From NCBI GenBank assembly GCA_050115015.1, contig JASFRI010000044.1:1-17088 (forward strand): 17,088 bases of DNA, written 5' to 3'. Positions 6,589 through 13,982 of this stretch are shown one piece after another; position 1 is the first letter of the stretch; the number at the start of each line of letters is the position of its first letter. The notes under the pieces are model-generated. The model saw nothing but the letters and a program-made list of their open reading frames with translations, was not told where the DNA came from and searched no databases. Position numbers and translations under genes: made by a program. This DNA comes from JASFRI01 sp050115015. GTDB taxonomy: Bacteria; Acidobacteriota; Polarisedimenticolia; CBDVAL01.

Positions 6589-9500
6589 TCAGGAGGGGAG
6601 GGGCACCGTGGCCACGATCCGGGTTCCCGTCTCCGGACCGGATTCGATGTCCAGCTCACCCCCCATCAGGCGGACCCGCTCGCGCATGCTCAGCAGACCC
6701 AGCCCCCCGGCGGCGAGCGACGCCAGGTCGAATCCCCGCCCCTGGTCGACGACCTCCAGGCGGAGCCAGGGGCCCTGTCGCCGCAGTACGACAGTGGCCT
6801 CACCGGCCCCGCTGTGGCGGGCGACGTTCCAGAGGGACTCCTGCAGCACCCGGTAGAGGCAGAGGGAGGCGTCCGGTGGGATCGAATCCGGAAGACTCCC
6901 GTGGGAGAAGCGGATCCGGATGCCGGTCTGGACCGCGAGCTCCTCGCAGAACCCCCGCGCCGCCGGGACCAGCCCCAGCTCCTCGAGCTTGGAGGGGTGC
7001 AGCTGGTACGCGAGCCGCTGCACGTCGTCGCAGACCGCCGTGGTCTGCTCCCAGAGCGCCCGGGCCCGGGTCGTCAGCATCCCCGGCGATTCCGGCGGCG
7101 ACTCCCCGAGCCGCTGGATCTGCATCGCGAGAACCGCGAGCCGCTGGTTCAGATCGTCGTGGAGGTCCCGCGCCAGCCGTTTGCGCTCCTCCTCGCCCGC
7201 GCGGATCAGCCGTCGGCTGAGCTCGCGGAGCTCCCGCTCGTTCTTCTGCAGCGCGGCGTTCACAGTGGCGAGCTCCTCGGTGCGCTCCCGGACCCGCTGT
7301 TCCAGCGCTTCCAGGTAGCGCTGCTCGCCGGCGCGGATGGCGGCCTCGTGCCTGCGGCGTCGCTCCACGAGGGCCGCCACCAGGATCACGACGGCGATCG
7401 CCAGGGTCAGCATGGGGACCAGGAACAGCGGCCGGCGGTAGAGGGGCGGGGGCACCGAGAAGCGGGCCCGGACGCCGGACTCCTCGAATTCACCGAGCAG
7501 CCCCTTCGCCTGCACCTGGAATTCCTGGATGCCGACGGCCACGTCCTTCAGCCGCAGCTCGCGCTCCAGCCCCCAGCGGGACCAGTCCCCATCGTCGACG
7601 CGGTACCGGGTCTCCACCCGGGAGGACTCCGGACGGCCCCGGTAGCCGTACGCCTGCCAGCGGAGCAGCACCGAGCGATCCTCCACGATCGGCTCCTGCA
7701 GCTCGATCCGTGGGGGTGGTCCCCCGGAGCGGAGGTCCAGGATGCTGAGGCCGTTGCCCAGCGTTCCGACGTAGAGCTCGTCGGGCAGGGCCAGCAGGGG
7801 CCAGGTGTGGTCATTGCTCAAACCGGAGGTGGTGTCGAGGCAGGCCCAGATCGCCTCGCGGTAGGAGCAGATGCCTCCCTGGGTGGAGATCCAGATGCCC
7901 CCCCGGGGATCGGCCACCACGTCCCAGACCTCGTCGTTGGGCAGACCGTCCGCCGTGGTGAGGTACCGAGGGTCTCCGTCCTCCAGAATGCCCAGCCCGC
8001 CTCCCTGGTGGCCGAACCAGGTCCGGCCGTCGCGATCCACGGTCAGCGTGAACACCCGGTTCATCTTCAACCCGTCGTCCATGGTCCAGTGGGTCCACTC
8101 GCCGTCGCGCCAGCGGCTGAGCCCCCCGCGGGTGGCGAACCACCGGGAGCTGTCGGGCGCCTCCTCGAAGTCGTACACCCGCCCGCTGGGGAGCCCTTCC
8201 GCCGTTCCCCACGGTTCGAAGCGGTCGCCCGAGAGCACGAAGGCGCCCGGCTCCTCCTCGCCCGGACGGTGCCCGTACGTGCGTGCCATGCCGAGGAACC
8301 AGAGCCGGCCCTCGCGGTCCCACTTGATGCGGTGCACCCGCTGCGCCCTGAGCCCGTCGTCGCTCCCGAAGTGGCGCCAGGTCGAGCCATCCCAGCGGAA
8401 CGCGCCCTCGAACGCGGAGCCGCTGGACACCCACACGTTCCCCTCGTCGTCCTCGGCGAGGCCGGTGACCTCGTTCAGGGGTGTCCCCAGGATCCGCTCG
8501 ATCCGCTCCGTGGAGCCATCGGGATGGTGCACGTGAATCCCCGCCCCGGTCCCCAGCCACAGGTCGCCGCTCCGGGTCCGGAGGATCTCCAGGATGAAGC
8601 CCTCCAGCTCGGACGCGGCGGGGTCGAGGTTCCGCCAGAGAGGAACGGCGACGTCGTGGTGCAAGAGCCCGTTCTGCGTCCCCACCCACAGGTCGCCCGC
8701 GAGATCGTGACGCAGGAACAGCACCCGCTTCATCTCCGGCGGGAGCGGGGCGAGGCGCGACCAAACCCCTTTCTCCCGGATTTCGACCCGGCCGGAGGCG
8801 TACACGAGAATGGCCTCCCTGTGAGGTCCCAGGCTGAGAGCGTTGACCGCGATCTGGCGGCCCGGCCTTCGGGAGAGTCCTCGCTCATCGCTCCACTCCC
8901 AGATGCCTCGCTGGGAGATCGGCTCGCTGACCACGAGGAGGAGGTCGCCTGTGGAGTTTCCCGCCACCTGGCCAACTCCGACCCTCCGGCTGTGAGGGAA
9001 CGGCAACGGCGCCGACCACTCGCCGTCCTGCCAGCGGAGCAGCCCTCCGGCGGTGTTCACCCACAGGACGCCTTCCCGCACGCTCCAGAGCTGTGGGAAC
9101 TTGTCGCTGTGCTCCAGGGGGAAGGGGGGATCGAACGGATGGACGACGCCGTCCTCGTACCGGTAGAGGCGCGATCGGGTGTGCCCTTCCTGATAGACCA
9201 GGATCACGAACCCGTCATCGACGGGGAAGGCCTTCGCCACCTCCGAATCCCCCCCATCGAAGCCGAGGGGGATCTCGCGGAAGCCGCCTCGATCTCCCCC
9301 GAAGACCCGGCCTGCGGAGATCGCGAGAACGCGGTCCTCTCCGAGGGGAAAGAGGTGCCGGACGATCGACCGGGGTAGTCCGGTCTCGACGCGATGCCAG
9401 CGATAGTCGTCGAACCATGCGAGGCCGCCCGACGTGGCCGCCCAGGTCGTTCCGGCACGGGTCGCCGCGACCTCGTGGACGCTGTCCGACGGAAGACCGT

Positions 9501-9621
9501 ACTCGGTGGTGAAGCGGGTCCAGCGCCAGGTGTCGTACAGACCCAGGTGTGGAGACGAAGCCCTGCCCGGGGCGGGCAGCCCCAGCAGGACCCCGGCGAG
9601 CAGCAGGCTCTCGACCCGCAT
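6589..9621 (-). CDS. Two-component sensor histidine kinase with periplasmic beta-propellers
   Basis: This is a membrane sensor kinase expected to read an extracytoplasmic ligand and phosphorylate a NarL/FixJ-type regulator. From the ATG at 9621 it has 1010 residues. A signal peptide (about 1-22) leads into a long sensor of Reg_prop blades (about 25-640), seen as recurring (D)xWxGTxxG and W-x-DGEW segments. A Y_Y_Y-like Ig domain (about 650-725) follows, then one membrane helix (731-752) with a basic stop-transfer, and a charged coiled coil (about 753-810). The dimerisation box has phospho-acceptor H821 in LARDLHDDLNQRL, HisKA_3 type. The ATPase domain has the N-box QESLWN with N932, D959-x-G961-x-G963, and GLGLLSMRERV near 973-983. 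The frame also allows a GTG at 9675, but the candidate promoter predicts a transcript start near 9660 and the ATG gives the cleaner signal peptide. No response regulator lies within the window. Confidence 0.95.
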   Translation of the reverse strand: MRVESLLLAGVLLGLPAPGRASSPHLGLYDTWRWTRFTTEYGLPSDSVHEVAATRAGTTWAATSGGLAWFDDYRWHRVETGLPRSIVRHLFPLGEDRVLAISAGRVFGGDRGGFREIPLGFDGGDSEVAKAFPVDDGFVILVYQEGHTRSRLYRYEDGVVHPFDPPFPLEHSDKFPQLWSVREGVLWVNTAGGLLRWQDGEWSAPLPFPHSRRVGVGQVAGNSTGDLLLVVSEPISQRGIWEWSDERGLSRRPGRQIAVNALSLGPHREAILVYASGRVEIREKGVWSRLAPLPPEMKRVLFLRHDLAGDLWVGTQNGLLHHDVAVPLWRNLDPAASELEGFILEILRTRSGDLWLGTGAGIHVHHPDGSTERIERILGTPLNEVTGLAEDDEGNVWVSSGSAFEGAFRWDGSTWRHFGSDDGLRAQRVHRIKWDREGRLWFLGMARTYGHRPGEEEPGAFVLSGDRFEPWGTAEGLPSGRVYDFEEAPDSSRWFATRGGLSRWRDGEWTHWTMDDGLKMNRVFTLTVDRDGRTWFGHQGGGLGILEDGDPRYLTTADGLPNDEVWDVVADPRGGIWISTQGGICSYREAIWACLDTTSGLSNDHTWPLLALPDELYVGTLGNGLSILDLRSGGPPPRIELQEPIVEDRSVLLRWQAYGYRGRPESSRVETRYRVDDGDWSRWGLERELRLKDVAVGIQEFQVQAKGLLGEFEESGVRARFSVPPPLYRRPLFLVPMLTLAIAVVILVAALVERRRRHEAAIRAGEQRYLEALEQRVRERTEELATVNAALQKNERELRELSRRLIRAGEEERKRLARDLHDDLNQRLAVLAMQIQRLGESPPESPGMLTTRARALWEQTTAVCDDVQRLAYQLHPSKLEELGLVPAARGFCEELAVQTGIRIRFSHGSLPDSIPPDASLCLYRVLQESLWNVARHSGAGEATVVLRRQGPWLRLEVVDQGRGFDLASLAAGGLGLLSMRERVRLMGGELDIESGPETGTRIVATVPLPS

Positions 9622-9665
9622 CCGGATCGCTCTCGGTTCCGTGTTCCTCAAGACCGTGACGGTCC

Positions 9666-9694
9666 ATCCTCTCACCCCCGCTGCGGGCTTTCAA
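9666..9694 (-). promoter_or_regulatory. Candidate sigma-70-type promoter of the histidine kinase gene
   Basis: On the minus strand TTGAAA (9694-9689, 5/6 to consensus) and GAGGAT (9671-9666, 3/6) are spaced by 17 bp. The predicted transcript start is near 9660. That lies downstream of the GTG at 9675 and upstream of the ATG at 9621, so it supports the shorter start. Confidence 0.35.
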
Positions 9695-9764
9695 GCGCCG
9701 TGGACGGAGGGAGGCCGGAGCCGGAACCTCTGGAGGCAGAAGCTCGACGGAGTGGTGTCCGCGA

Positions 9765-11291
9765 TCAGGGAAGTGTCCAGATGGGTGACGAGATCGCCTC
9801 GTCGTTCCTCCCGTCCAGGTTCTCGTCATCGGTCTGGCGCACGATGACGGTGTAGTTGTGGAATCCCGACGTCGCCGAGTCATCGAAGGTCGTATCGATG
9901 CAGTTGCCGGAGACCGCCCGAGACTCGATCACGATGCCGTCCCGGTGGAACCGCACCTCCTCGAACTGATCGCCGCCGCCGTCACAGGCCACCACCCGGA
10001 ACAGCCCGCTCTCTTCCTGCACCCGTGATCCCACCGGGAAGCCGTCGGCGGTGAACTCCAGCATCAGGTCGCTGTCCTCCGTCACGTAGAACCGGCGCTC
10101 CTTGTATGCATCGACGATGCCGGCGCGGGTCAGCTCCGTCGCCAGGACGACGGTGCGCATCGGGTTCTGGATGCCCCAGCTCGCGTCATGATTGTCCTGC
10201 CCTCCCAGCGCGCCCAGGAACCAGCGTTTTCGATTCGCGTCGCCCATGTACGTGTCGACGCAGCTGGTCCAGAGGCACTGGTAGTAGTAGTCGTCCAGGT
10301 CCCCGCTGCGGTTCCAGACCTCGATTCCCACCACCGGCACGACGAAGGAGAGGGCGACCTTCGGCAGATGGGCGAACTCGGTCCCGAGGAGGTCGTAATC
10401 GCCGGGATGGTTGAAGGTGGCGAAGGCATCGGGACGGGCGACCACCCACTGGCCGAACACCTTCAGCGACTGGGTGGCGAGCGCATGGGTGAAGTCGTCC
10501 GTGTTCATCACGTTCAGATGTCCGAACGTCGGGTGGCTCCACTCGAAGCCGGCCAGCGCCGCGAAGGCGCCGGGATCGTCGGCGGCATCCGCGGCCGTCC
10601 GCAGCGTGTTCCACCGGTCCCCCGGGAGCGTGCCCATGGCCTCCCCGTGGTCGGTGATGCCGAGGAAGTCGAGGCCGGCGCCCCGTGCCTGCGCGAACGC
10701 CTGATCCGGCGTACCGACGCCGTCGGAGAGGCTGGTGTGGGCGTGGATGTAACCATAGTAGTGCTGGTAGACGATGCTCCCCTGGACGGCCTCGGATCGC
10801 TTCGGGGCCGGGGCGCCGTCGAGCCGCACGGCCTCGTCGGCGCGTGCCGGACCGCCGGGGCTCGCCTCCAGGCGCGCCGCCTCCCGGGCCATCCCGGGGG
10901 TGATCCGCAGGTCCTCGGGCCCCGTGCGGTCCAGGAACTCCCGCAACTGGGCCCAGGTCGGCGCCGGCGCTTCGCCGGCGATGGCGGCGGAGAGCACCGC
11001 GCTCCGGGGCAGCCCTTGCTCCCGGGCCACCGCGGTCACCAGGCGGTACTCGGCCGGCGTCGGCGTCCTGCCCCGCCCAAGCTGCCAGGAGAGCACGACG
11101 TGCTCCGCCCAGGAGGCGCGCGCCGCGTAGGCGGCGGAGTCGACCTGATCCCGTAGCTGCTGGAAGCGGTACCCGATCTCCGCCGTGTCCGCGGAAGGGC
11201 CCTGGCCCATGGTGCCGTTCCCCGCGAGCAGCAGCAGTGCGGCGCAACCCATGATGATCCTCAACGCAATCCTCTCCGCCCTCTTGCCCAT
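9765..11291 (-). CDS. Secreted PHP-superfamily metal-dependent phosphoesterase-like protein
   Basis: PHP-fold proteins use a cluster of metals held by His, Asp and Glu to hydrolyse phosphoester bonds. This 508-residue protein has a hydrophobic N-terminal segment (about 8-24), so it is exported or anchored. A helical, Ala/Arg-rich region (about 35-170) of no recognised family follows. The PHP domain is about 178-405, with H183-x-H185, D190, ITDHG (D214, H215), E250 with H253 and H258, H295 in FNHPGD, E324, and QDNHD (D366, H368). The full ligand set looks intact. A C-terminal beta-rich domain (about 408-508) resembles the tail of CehA/McbA-type PHP proteins. The frame stays open for 54 more codons upstream, but the ATG at 11291 has GGAGGG eight bases before it and the signal-like segment right after it. 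The substrate cannot be told. The gene ends 143 bp before the kinase start. Confidence 0.88.
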   Translation of the reverse strand: MGKRAERIALRIIMGCAALLLLAGNGTMGQGPSADTAEIGYRFQQLRDQVDSAAYAARASWAEHVVLSWQLGRGRTPTPAEYRLVTAVAREQGLPRSAVLSAAIAGEAPAPTWAQLREFLDRTGPEDLRITPGMAREAARLEASPGGPARADEAVRLDGAPAPKRSEAVQGSIVYQHYYGYIHAHTSLSDGVGTPDQAFAQARGAGLDFLGITDHGEAMGTLPGDRWNTLRTAADAADDPGAFAALAGFEWSHPTFGHLNVMNTDDFTHALATQSLKVFGQWVVARPDAFATFNHPGDYDLLGTEFAHLPKVALSFVVPVVGIEVWNRSGDLDDYYYQCLWTSCVDTYMGDANRKRWFLGALGGQDNHDASWGIQNPMRTVVLATELTRAGIVDAYKERRFYVTEDSDLMLEFTADGFPVGSRVQEESGLFRVVACDGGGDQFEEVRFHRDGIVIESRAVSGNCIDTTFDDSATSGFHNYTVIVRQTDDENLDGRNDEAISSPIWTLP

Positions 11292-11444
11292 GACGCGAAC
11301 CCTCCGGTTGTCAAGTAGTCGCTCGCAAGGCGCGCGACCGAGGCGTAGTCGCCGTGGCCCCTGTTTGGCCGAGCGCTGCGCCGCAGGGAGCGAAACGAAG
11401 CCAGCGCGGGTGCAGCTGCGCCCCTCTGTCACCGTGTTCGTGAA

Positions 11445-11473
11445 TTGAGCCATTCAGAGTGTCACGGAATCAT
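11445..11473 (+). promoter_or_regulatory. Candidate sigma-70-type promoter of the secreted-protein operon
   Basis: TTGAGC (11445-11450) and AATCAT (11468-11473) are 17 bp apart, each 4/6 to consensus. The predicted transcript start near 11480 would leave a leader of about 235 nt containing both hairpins described upstream of the 11715 start. The match is modest. Confidence 0.25.
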
Positions 11474-11682
11474 ACGCCGACGGTCCTGCAGACGCCATGG
11501 GCGGATCGGTCCGGGTGTGAAGCACTTCACAAGGAGTTCCGGCCGGACCCCGGATCGGGGATAATGGACGTCCGGTCGGCCGGGAAGGGCCGTCCGGCAA
11601 CGTCGCGGGTAGGTCCTGCACCTCCCGTCGTAACGGTTCGCGCTCGGTGCCGTCCGGGAGCTTCTTCCCGGCGGTGGTCACC

Positions 11683-11701
11683 GGCAGGTGGATCACCTGC
11701 C
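11683..11701 (+). repeat. Perfect inverted repeat abutting a ribosome binding site
   Basis: GGCAGGTG-gat-CACCTGCC is a perfect 8-bp inverted repeat with a 3-base centre. It ends one base before the AGGAGG (11703-11708) of the next gene. As DNA it could be an operator. As RNA it is a stable stem whose edge sits on the ribosome binding site. Confidence 0.6.
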
Positions 11702-11702
11702 C

Positions 11703-11708
11703 AGGAGG
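11703..11708 (+). promoter_or_regulatory. Shine-Dalgarno AGGAGG of the 11715-12266 gene
   Basis: AGGAGG lies 6 bases before the ATG at 11715. It selects that start over the in-frame ATGs at 11688 and 11709, the second of which directly abuts the motif. Confidence 0.8.
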
Positions 11709-11714
11709 ATGTCC

Positions 11715-12266
11715 ATGCGCAAGTCACCTCACGCCAAGGGAGCGTTGCTGCTGCTCGTGACGACCCTGCTGCTCGCGGTCCCGCCGGTCGCGGCGGCCAG
11801 CCAGACCGACACCCCCGCGGAGATGGTCGCCACCTACAGCTCGCTGGCCGACGGGATCCTCGCCCTCAAGCAGACCGAGCACAACATGGTCCTTTCGATC
11901 CTCGCCAGCGCCTACAACCACGCCCAGGGGATCGTCGCCTCGCTCGAGGCGAGCGGTGGGAAGACCCTCGACAAGTCGAAGATCGAGGCGCTGGCCGCAC
12001 TCGTGGCGCAGCTGGGGAACGAGGGGGATGCCTCGGTCGCGGCGGTCCGGAAGCGACTGCTGGATGGGGGGCACCACCACCACTCCAACGACGGCGACGA
12101 CGGCATGTACGACGAGGGGTTCGTGATCGTCACGAAGAAGGCCAAGCAGGCGTTTCTGGGCGCCTCGCAGCAGATCGCCAAGATGGCCGGGTCGTCCGAC
12201 ATGAAGGCGCTGAAGGAGCAGTGGAAGATCGTCTCATCCACGTACAGCTCGCTGGTCGGTTCCTGA
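11715..12266 (+). CDS. Small secreted helical protein with a His/Asp-rich loop, function unknown
   Basis: I do not recognise a family. The 183-residue product has a clear signal peptide (basic MRKSPHAK, hydrophobic 9-22, cleavage near VAAA at 25-28). The mature chain is mostly predicted helical (about 33-80, 88-116 and 139-180), with Ala, Lys, Ser and Gln-rich amphipathic stretches. An acidic, histidine-rich loop sits in the middle: H120-H123 followed by an Asn/Asp/Gly run to about 130. The loop could bind metal ions, which is inference. There are no cysteines. The ATG at 11715 is fixed by an AGGAGG six bases upstream. It is the first gene of a probable three-gene plus-strand operon, and its stop overlaps or nearly overlaps the start of the FG-GAP protein. 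An inverted repeat just before its ribosome binding site suggests local control. Confidence 0.85.
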   Translation: MRKSPHAKGALLLLVTTLLLAVPPVAAASQTDTPAEMVATYSSLADGILALKQTEHNMVLSILASAYNHAQGIVASLEASGGKTLDKSKIEALAALVAQLGNEGDASVAAVRKRLLDGGHHHHSNDGDDGMYDEGFVIVTKKAKQAFLGASQQIAKMAGSSDMKALKEQWKIVSSTYSSLVGS

Positions 12267-13957
12267 GGGGCCCGTCGCGCTCCCGGCGGAACCGGAGTCT
12301 CGGTCCGGCCGCGTGGGGTTGGCTCCTGACGCTGGTCATCTCCCCGGCGCTTGCCGGGGAGGGGATCCACCTGGTGGACGTGGCCGCGCAGAGCGGTCTG
12401 TCCGTGGTGCTCGAGGCCGGCCGGCCGGGGAAGGACCATCTCCTGGACTCGGCCGGCGCCGGCGTGGCCTGGGTCGACTACGACGGTGATGGCGACGTCG
12501 ACGCCTATCTCGTGAACGGCTGGAGGCTGGAGGAGAGCCGGATCGTCCGGCGGGGCCGGAATGCCCTCTACCGCAACGAGGGGGACGGGCGGTTCCTCGA
12601 CGTCACCGACCGGGCGGGCGTGGACGGTGGCGGCCAATGGGGGAGCGGCGTCGCCGCCGCCGACGTCGACGGGGACGGCTGGATCGATCTCCTCGTCACG
12701 AACTTCGGTCCGAACCTGCTCTACCGGAACCGGGGAGACGGCACGTTCGAGGAGCGCGCCGCCGGATCGGGGCTCGCGCTACCGGGCTGGAACACCGGGG
12801 CCACGTTCCTGGATGCCGACGGGGACGGGGATCCCGACGTCTACATCGCACGCTACATCGACTGCACGATGGACGAGGTGCTCACCGCCCGGCCGACCCT
12901 GGACTGGCAAGGGGTCGCCCGGGTGGCGATGGGTCCCTTCGGCCTGCCGGGCGCCCGCGACGTCTTTCTCCTGAATGACGGGTCGGGGCACTTCACGGAC
13001 GCCACCGCGAGGTCGGGGCTGGAGGACCGAGGGGAGGGCTTCGGCTTTGGCGTGCTCTCCGCGGAGCTGACCGGCGACGATCGCCCGGACATCTACGTGG
13101 CGAACGACTCGGACCCCAACTACCTGTACCGGAACGAGGGGGACGCGAGGTTCCAGGAGGTGGGCCTATGGTCCGGGGCCGCGCTGGATGCCAACGGCGC
13201 GGCGCAGGCCGGGATGGGCGTGGCCCTCGGGGACGTGGAGAACGACGGGTTCCCGGACCTGGTCGTGACGAACTTCTCCGAGGACTTCACCACCCTCTAT
13301 CGCGGCGACGGCGCGGGCTTCTTCGAGGACGCCAGCGAGACCAGCGGCGTGGGGCCGGCCACGTTCCTGTCGCTGTCGTGGGGGACGGCCCTCGTGGACC
13401 TGGACCAGGACGCCGACGTGGACCTCGTGATCGCCAACGGTCACATCTATCCCCAGGTGGACGAGCACCCGGAACTGGGTCAGACCTACCGGCAGCGCAA
13501 CCAGGTGCTGCGGAACGACGGAAACGGCGGTTTCACCGACGCCACGGAGGAGGCCGGACCCGGCCTCCGGCTGACGGCCGCAAGCCGGGGGCTGGCCGTG
13601 GGGGACTTCGACGACGACGGGGACCCCGACCTCCTGATCTCGAACCTGGACGAGACGCCCACGCTCCTGCGGAACGACGGGGCACCGGGAGACTGGCTGC
13701 AGGTGCTCCTGCTCCCGGCTCCGGGCGGGAGGTCGATCCTGGGCGCCCGCGTGCGCATCCCCGGCGACCGGGTCCAGACCCGCGTCCTGCTGAGCGGTGA
13801 GTCCTTCCTCTCCGTCCACGATCGCCGGCTCCACTTCGGCCTCGGCAAACACCCGGGCCCCCTCGACGTCCTTGAGGTCGTGTGGCCCGGCGGGTCGCGC
13901 GTCCGCTGGCGGGGCCTGCCGCCGGACCGGCGTTTCCTCATCCGGGCCGCCGCCTGA
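12221..13957 (+). CDS. Exported FG-GAP/VCBS repeat protein with C-terminal ASPIC/UnbV domain
   Basis: Proteins of this type are secreted or surface beta-propellers. The role of the ASPIC/UnbV domain is not known. From the GTG at 12221 (578 residues) a hydrophobic signal segment lies at about 31-46 ending SPALA. At least seven calcium-loop blades of the DxDxDGxxDxxxxN type begin near residues 87, 148, 198, 284, 338, 393 and 462. Several are followed by LYRNxGDGxFxE strands. The ASPIC/UnbV domain (about 505-572) shows the usual LGARVR and VVWPGG segments. The start is uncertain. GTG 12221 has AAGGAG only two bases away and overlaps the previous gene by 46 bp. A CTG at 12263 overlaps that gene's TGA as CTGA and would give a standard signal peptide. 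Either way it is probably coupled to the gene before it, and the GT-C-like gene follows 25 bp later. Confidence 0.9.
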   Translation: MEDRLIHVQLAGRFLRGPSRSRRNRSLGPAAWGWLLTLVISPALAGEGIHLVDVAAQSGLSVVLEAGRPGKDHLLDSAGAGVAWVDYDGDGDVDAYLVNGWRLEESRIVRRGRNALYRNEGDGRFLDVTDRAGVDGGGQWGSGVAAADVDGDGWIDLLVTNFGPNLLYRNRGDGTFEERAAGSGLALPGWNTGATFLDADGDGDPDVYIARYIDCTMDEVLTARPTLDWQGVARVAMGPFGLPGARDVFLLNDGSGHFTDATARSGLEDRGEGFGFGVLSAELTGDDRPDIYVANDSDPNYLYRNEGDARFQEVGLWSGAALDANGAAQAGMGVALGDVENDGFPDLVVTNFSEDFTTLYRGDGAGFFEDASETSGVGPATFLSLSWGTALVDLDQDADVDLVIANGHIYPQVDEHPELGQTYRQRNQVLRNDGNGGFTDATEEAGPGLRLTAASRGLAVGDFDDDGDPDLLISNLDETPTLLRNDGAPGDWLQVLLLPAPGGRSILGARVRIPGDRVQTRVLLSGESFLSVHDRRLHFGLGKHPGPLDVLEVVWPGGSRVRWRGLPPDRRFLIRAAA

Positions 13958-13982
13958 TCCGGTGCTGCGGAAGTCGGGCCGC

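Larger units (their letters stand above)
11292..11714. promoter_or_regulatory. Divergent regulatory region between the PHP gene and the secreted-protein operon
   Basis: This 423-bp stretch has no credible gene. It contains the AT-richest patch nearby (about 11436-11475). In it are an inverted repeat TGAAT-tgagcc-ATTCA (11441-11456), a possible plus-strand promoter, and TATGAT on the minus strand (11474-11469, 5/6 to a -10) that could serve the PHP gene but lacks a good -35. GATAAT on the plus strand at 11560-11565 is another possible -10. Near the operon start, hairpin CCGGGA-gcttct-TCCCGG (11654-11671) is followed by the perfect repeat at 11683-11701. GGAGGG for the PHP gene is at 11300-11305 on the minus strand. 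Confidence 0.5.

Noticed and set aside
6814..9378. An 854-codon plus-strand open frame antisense to the histidine kinase
   Set aside because: The translation is low-complexity Pro/Arg/Gly/Glu-rich with no domain, and the opposite strand encodes an obvious kinase. Stops are rare in this register at high GC.
9622..9675. An 18-residue N-terminal extension of the histidine kinase from GTG 9675
   Set aside because: The ATG at 9621 yields a cleaner signal peptide, and the candidate promoter places transcription after the GTG. It is not excluded.
11309..11314. A perfect TTGACA (-35) on the minus strand before the PHP gene
   Set aside because: The correctly spaced -10 position would fall on the start codon region (ATGGGC) and is not TATAAT-like. 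Transcription would begin inside the gene.
11459..12220. An upstream extension of the FG-GAP protein
   Set aside because: It overlaps the secreted-protein gene, which has its own strong ribosome site, and the extended translation is Arg/Gly/Pro-rich and precedes an internal signal peptide.
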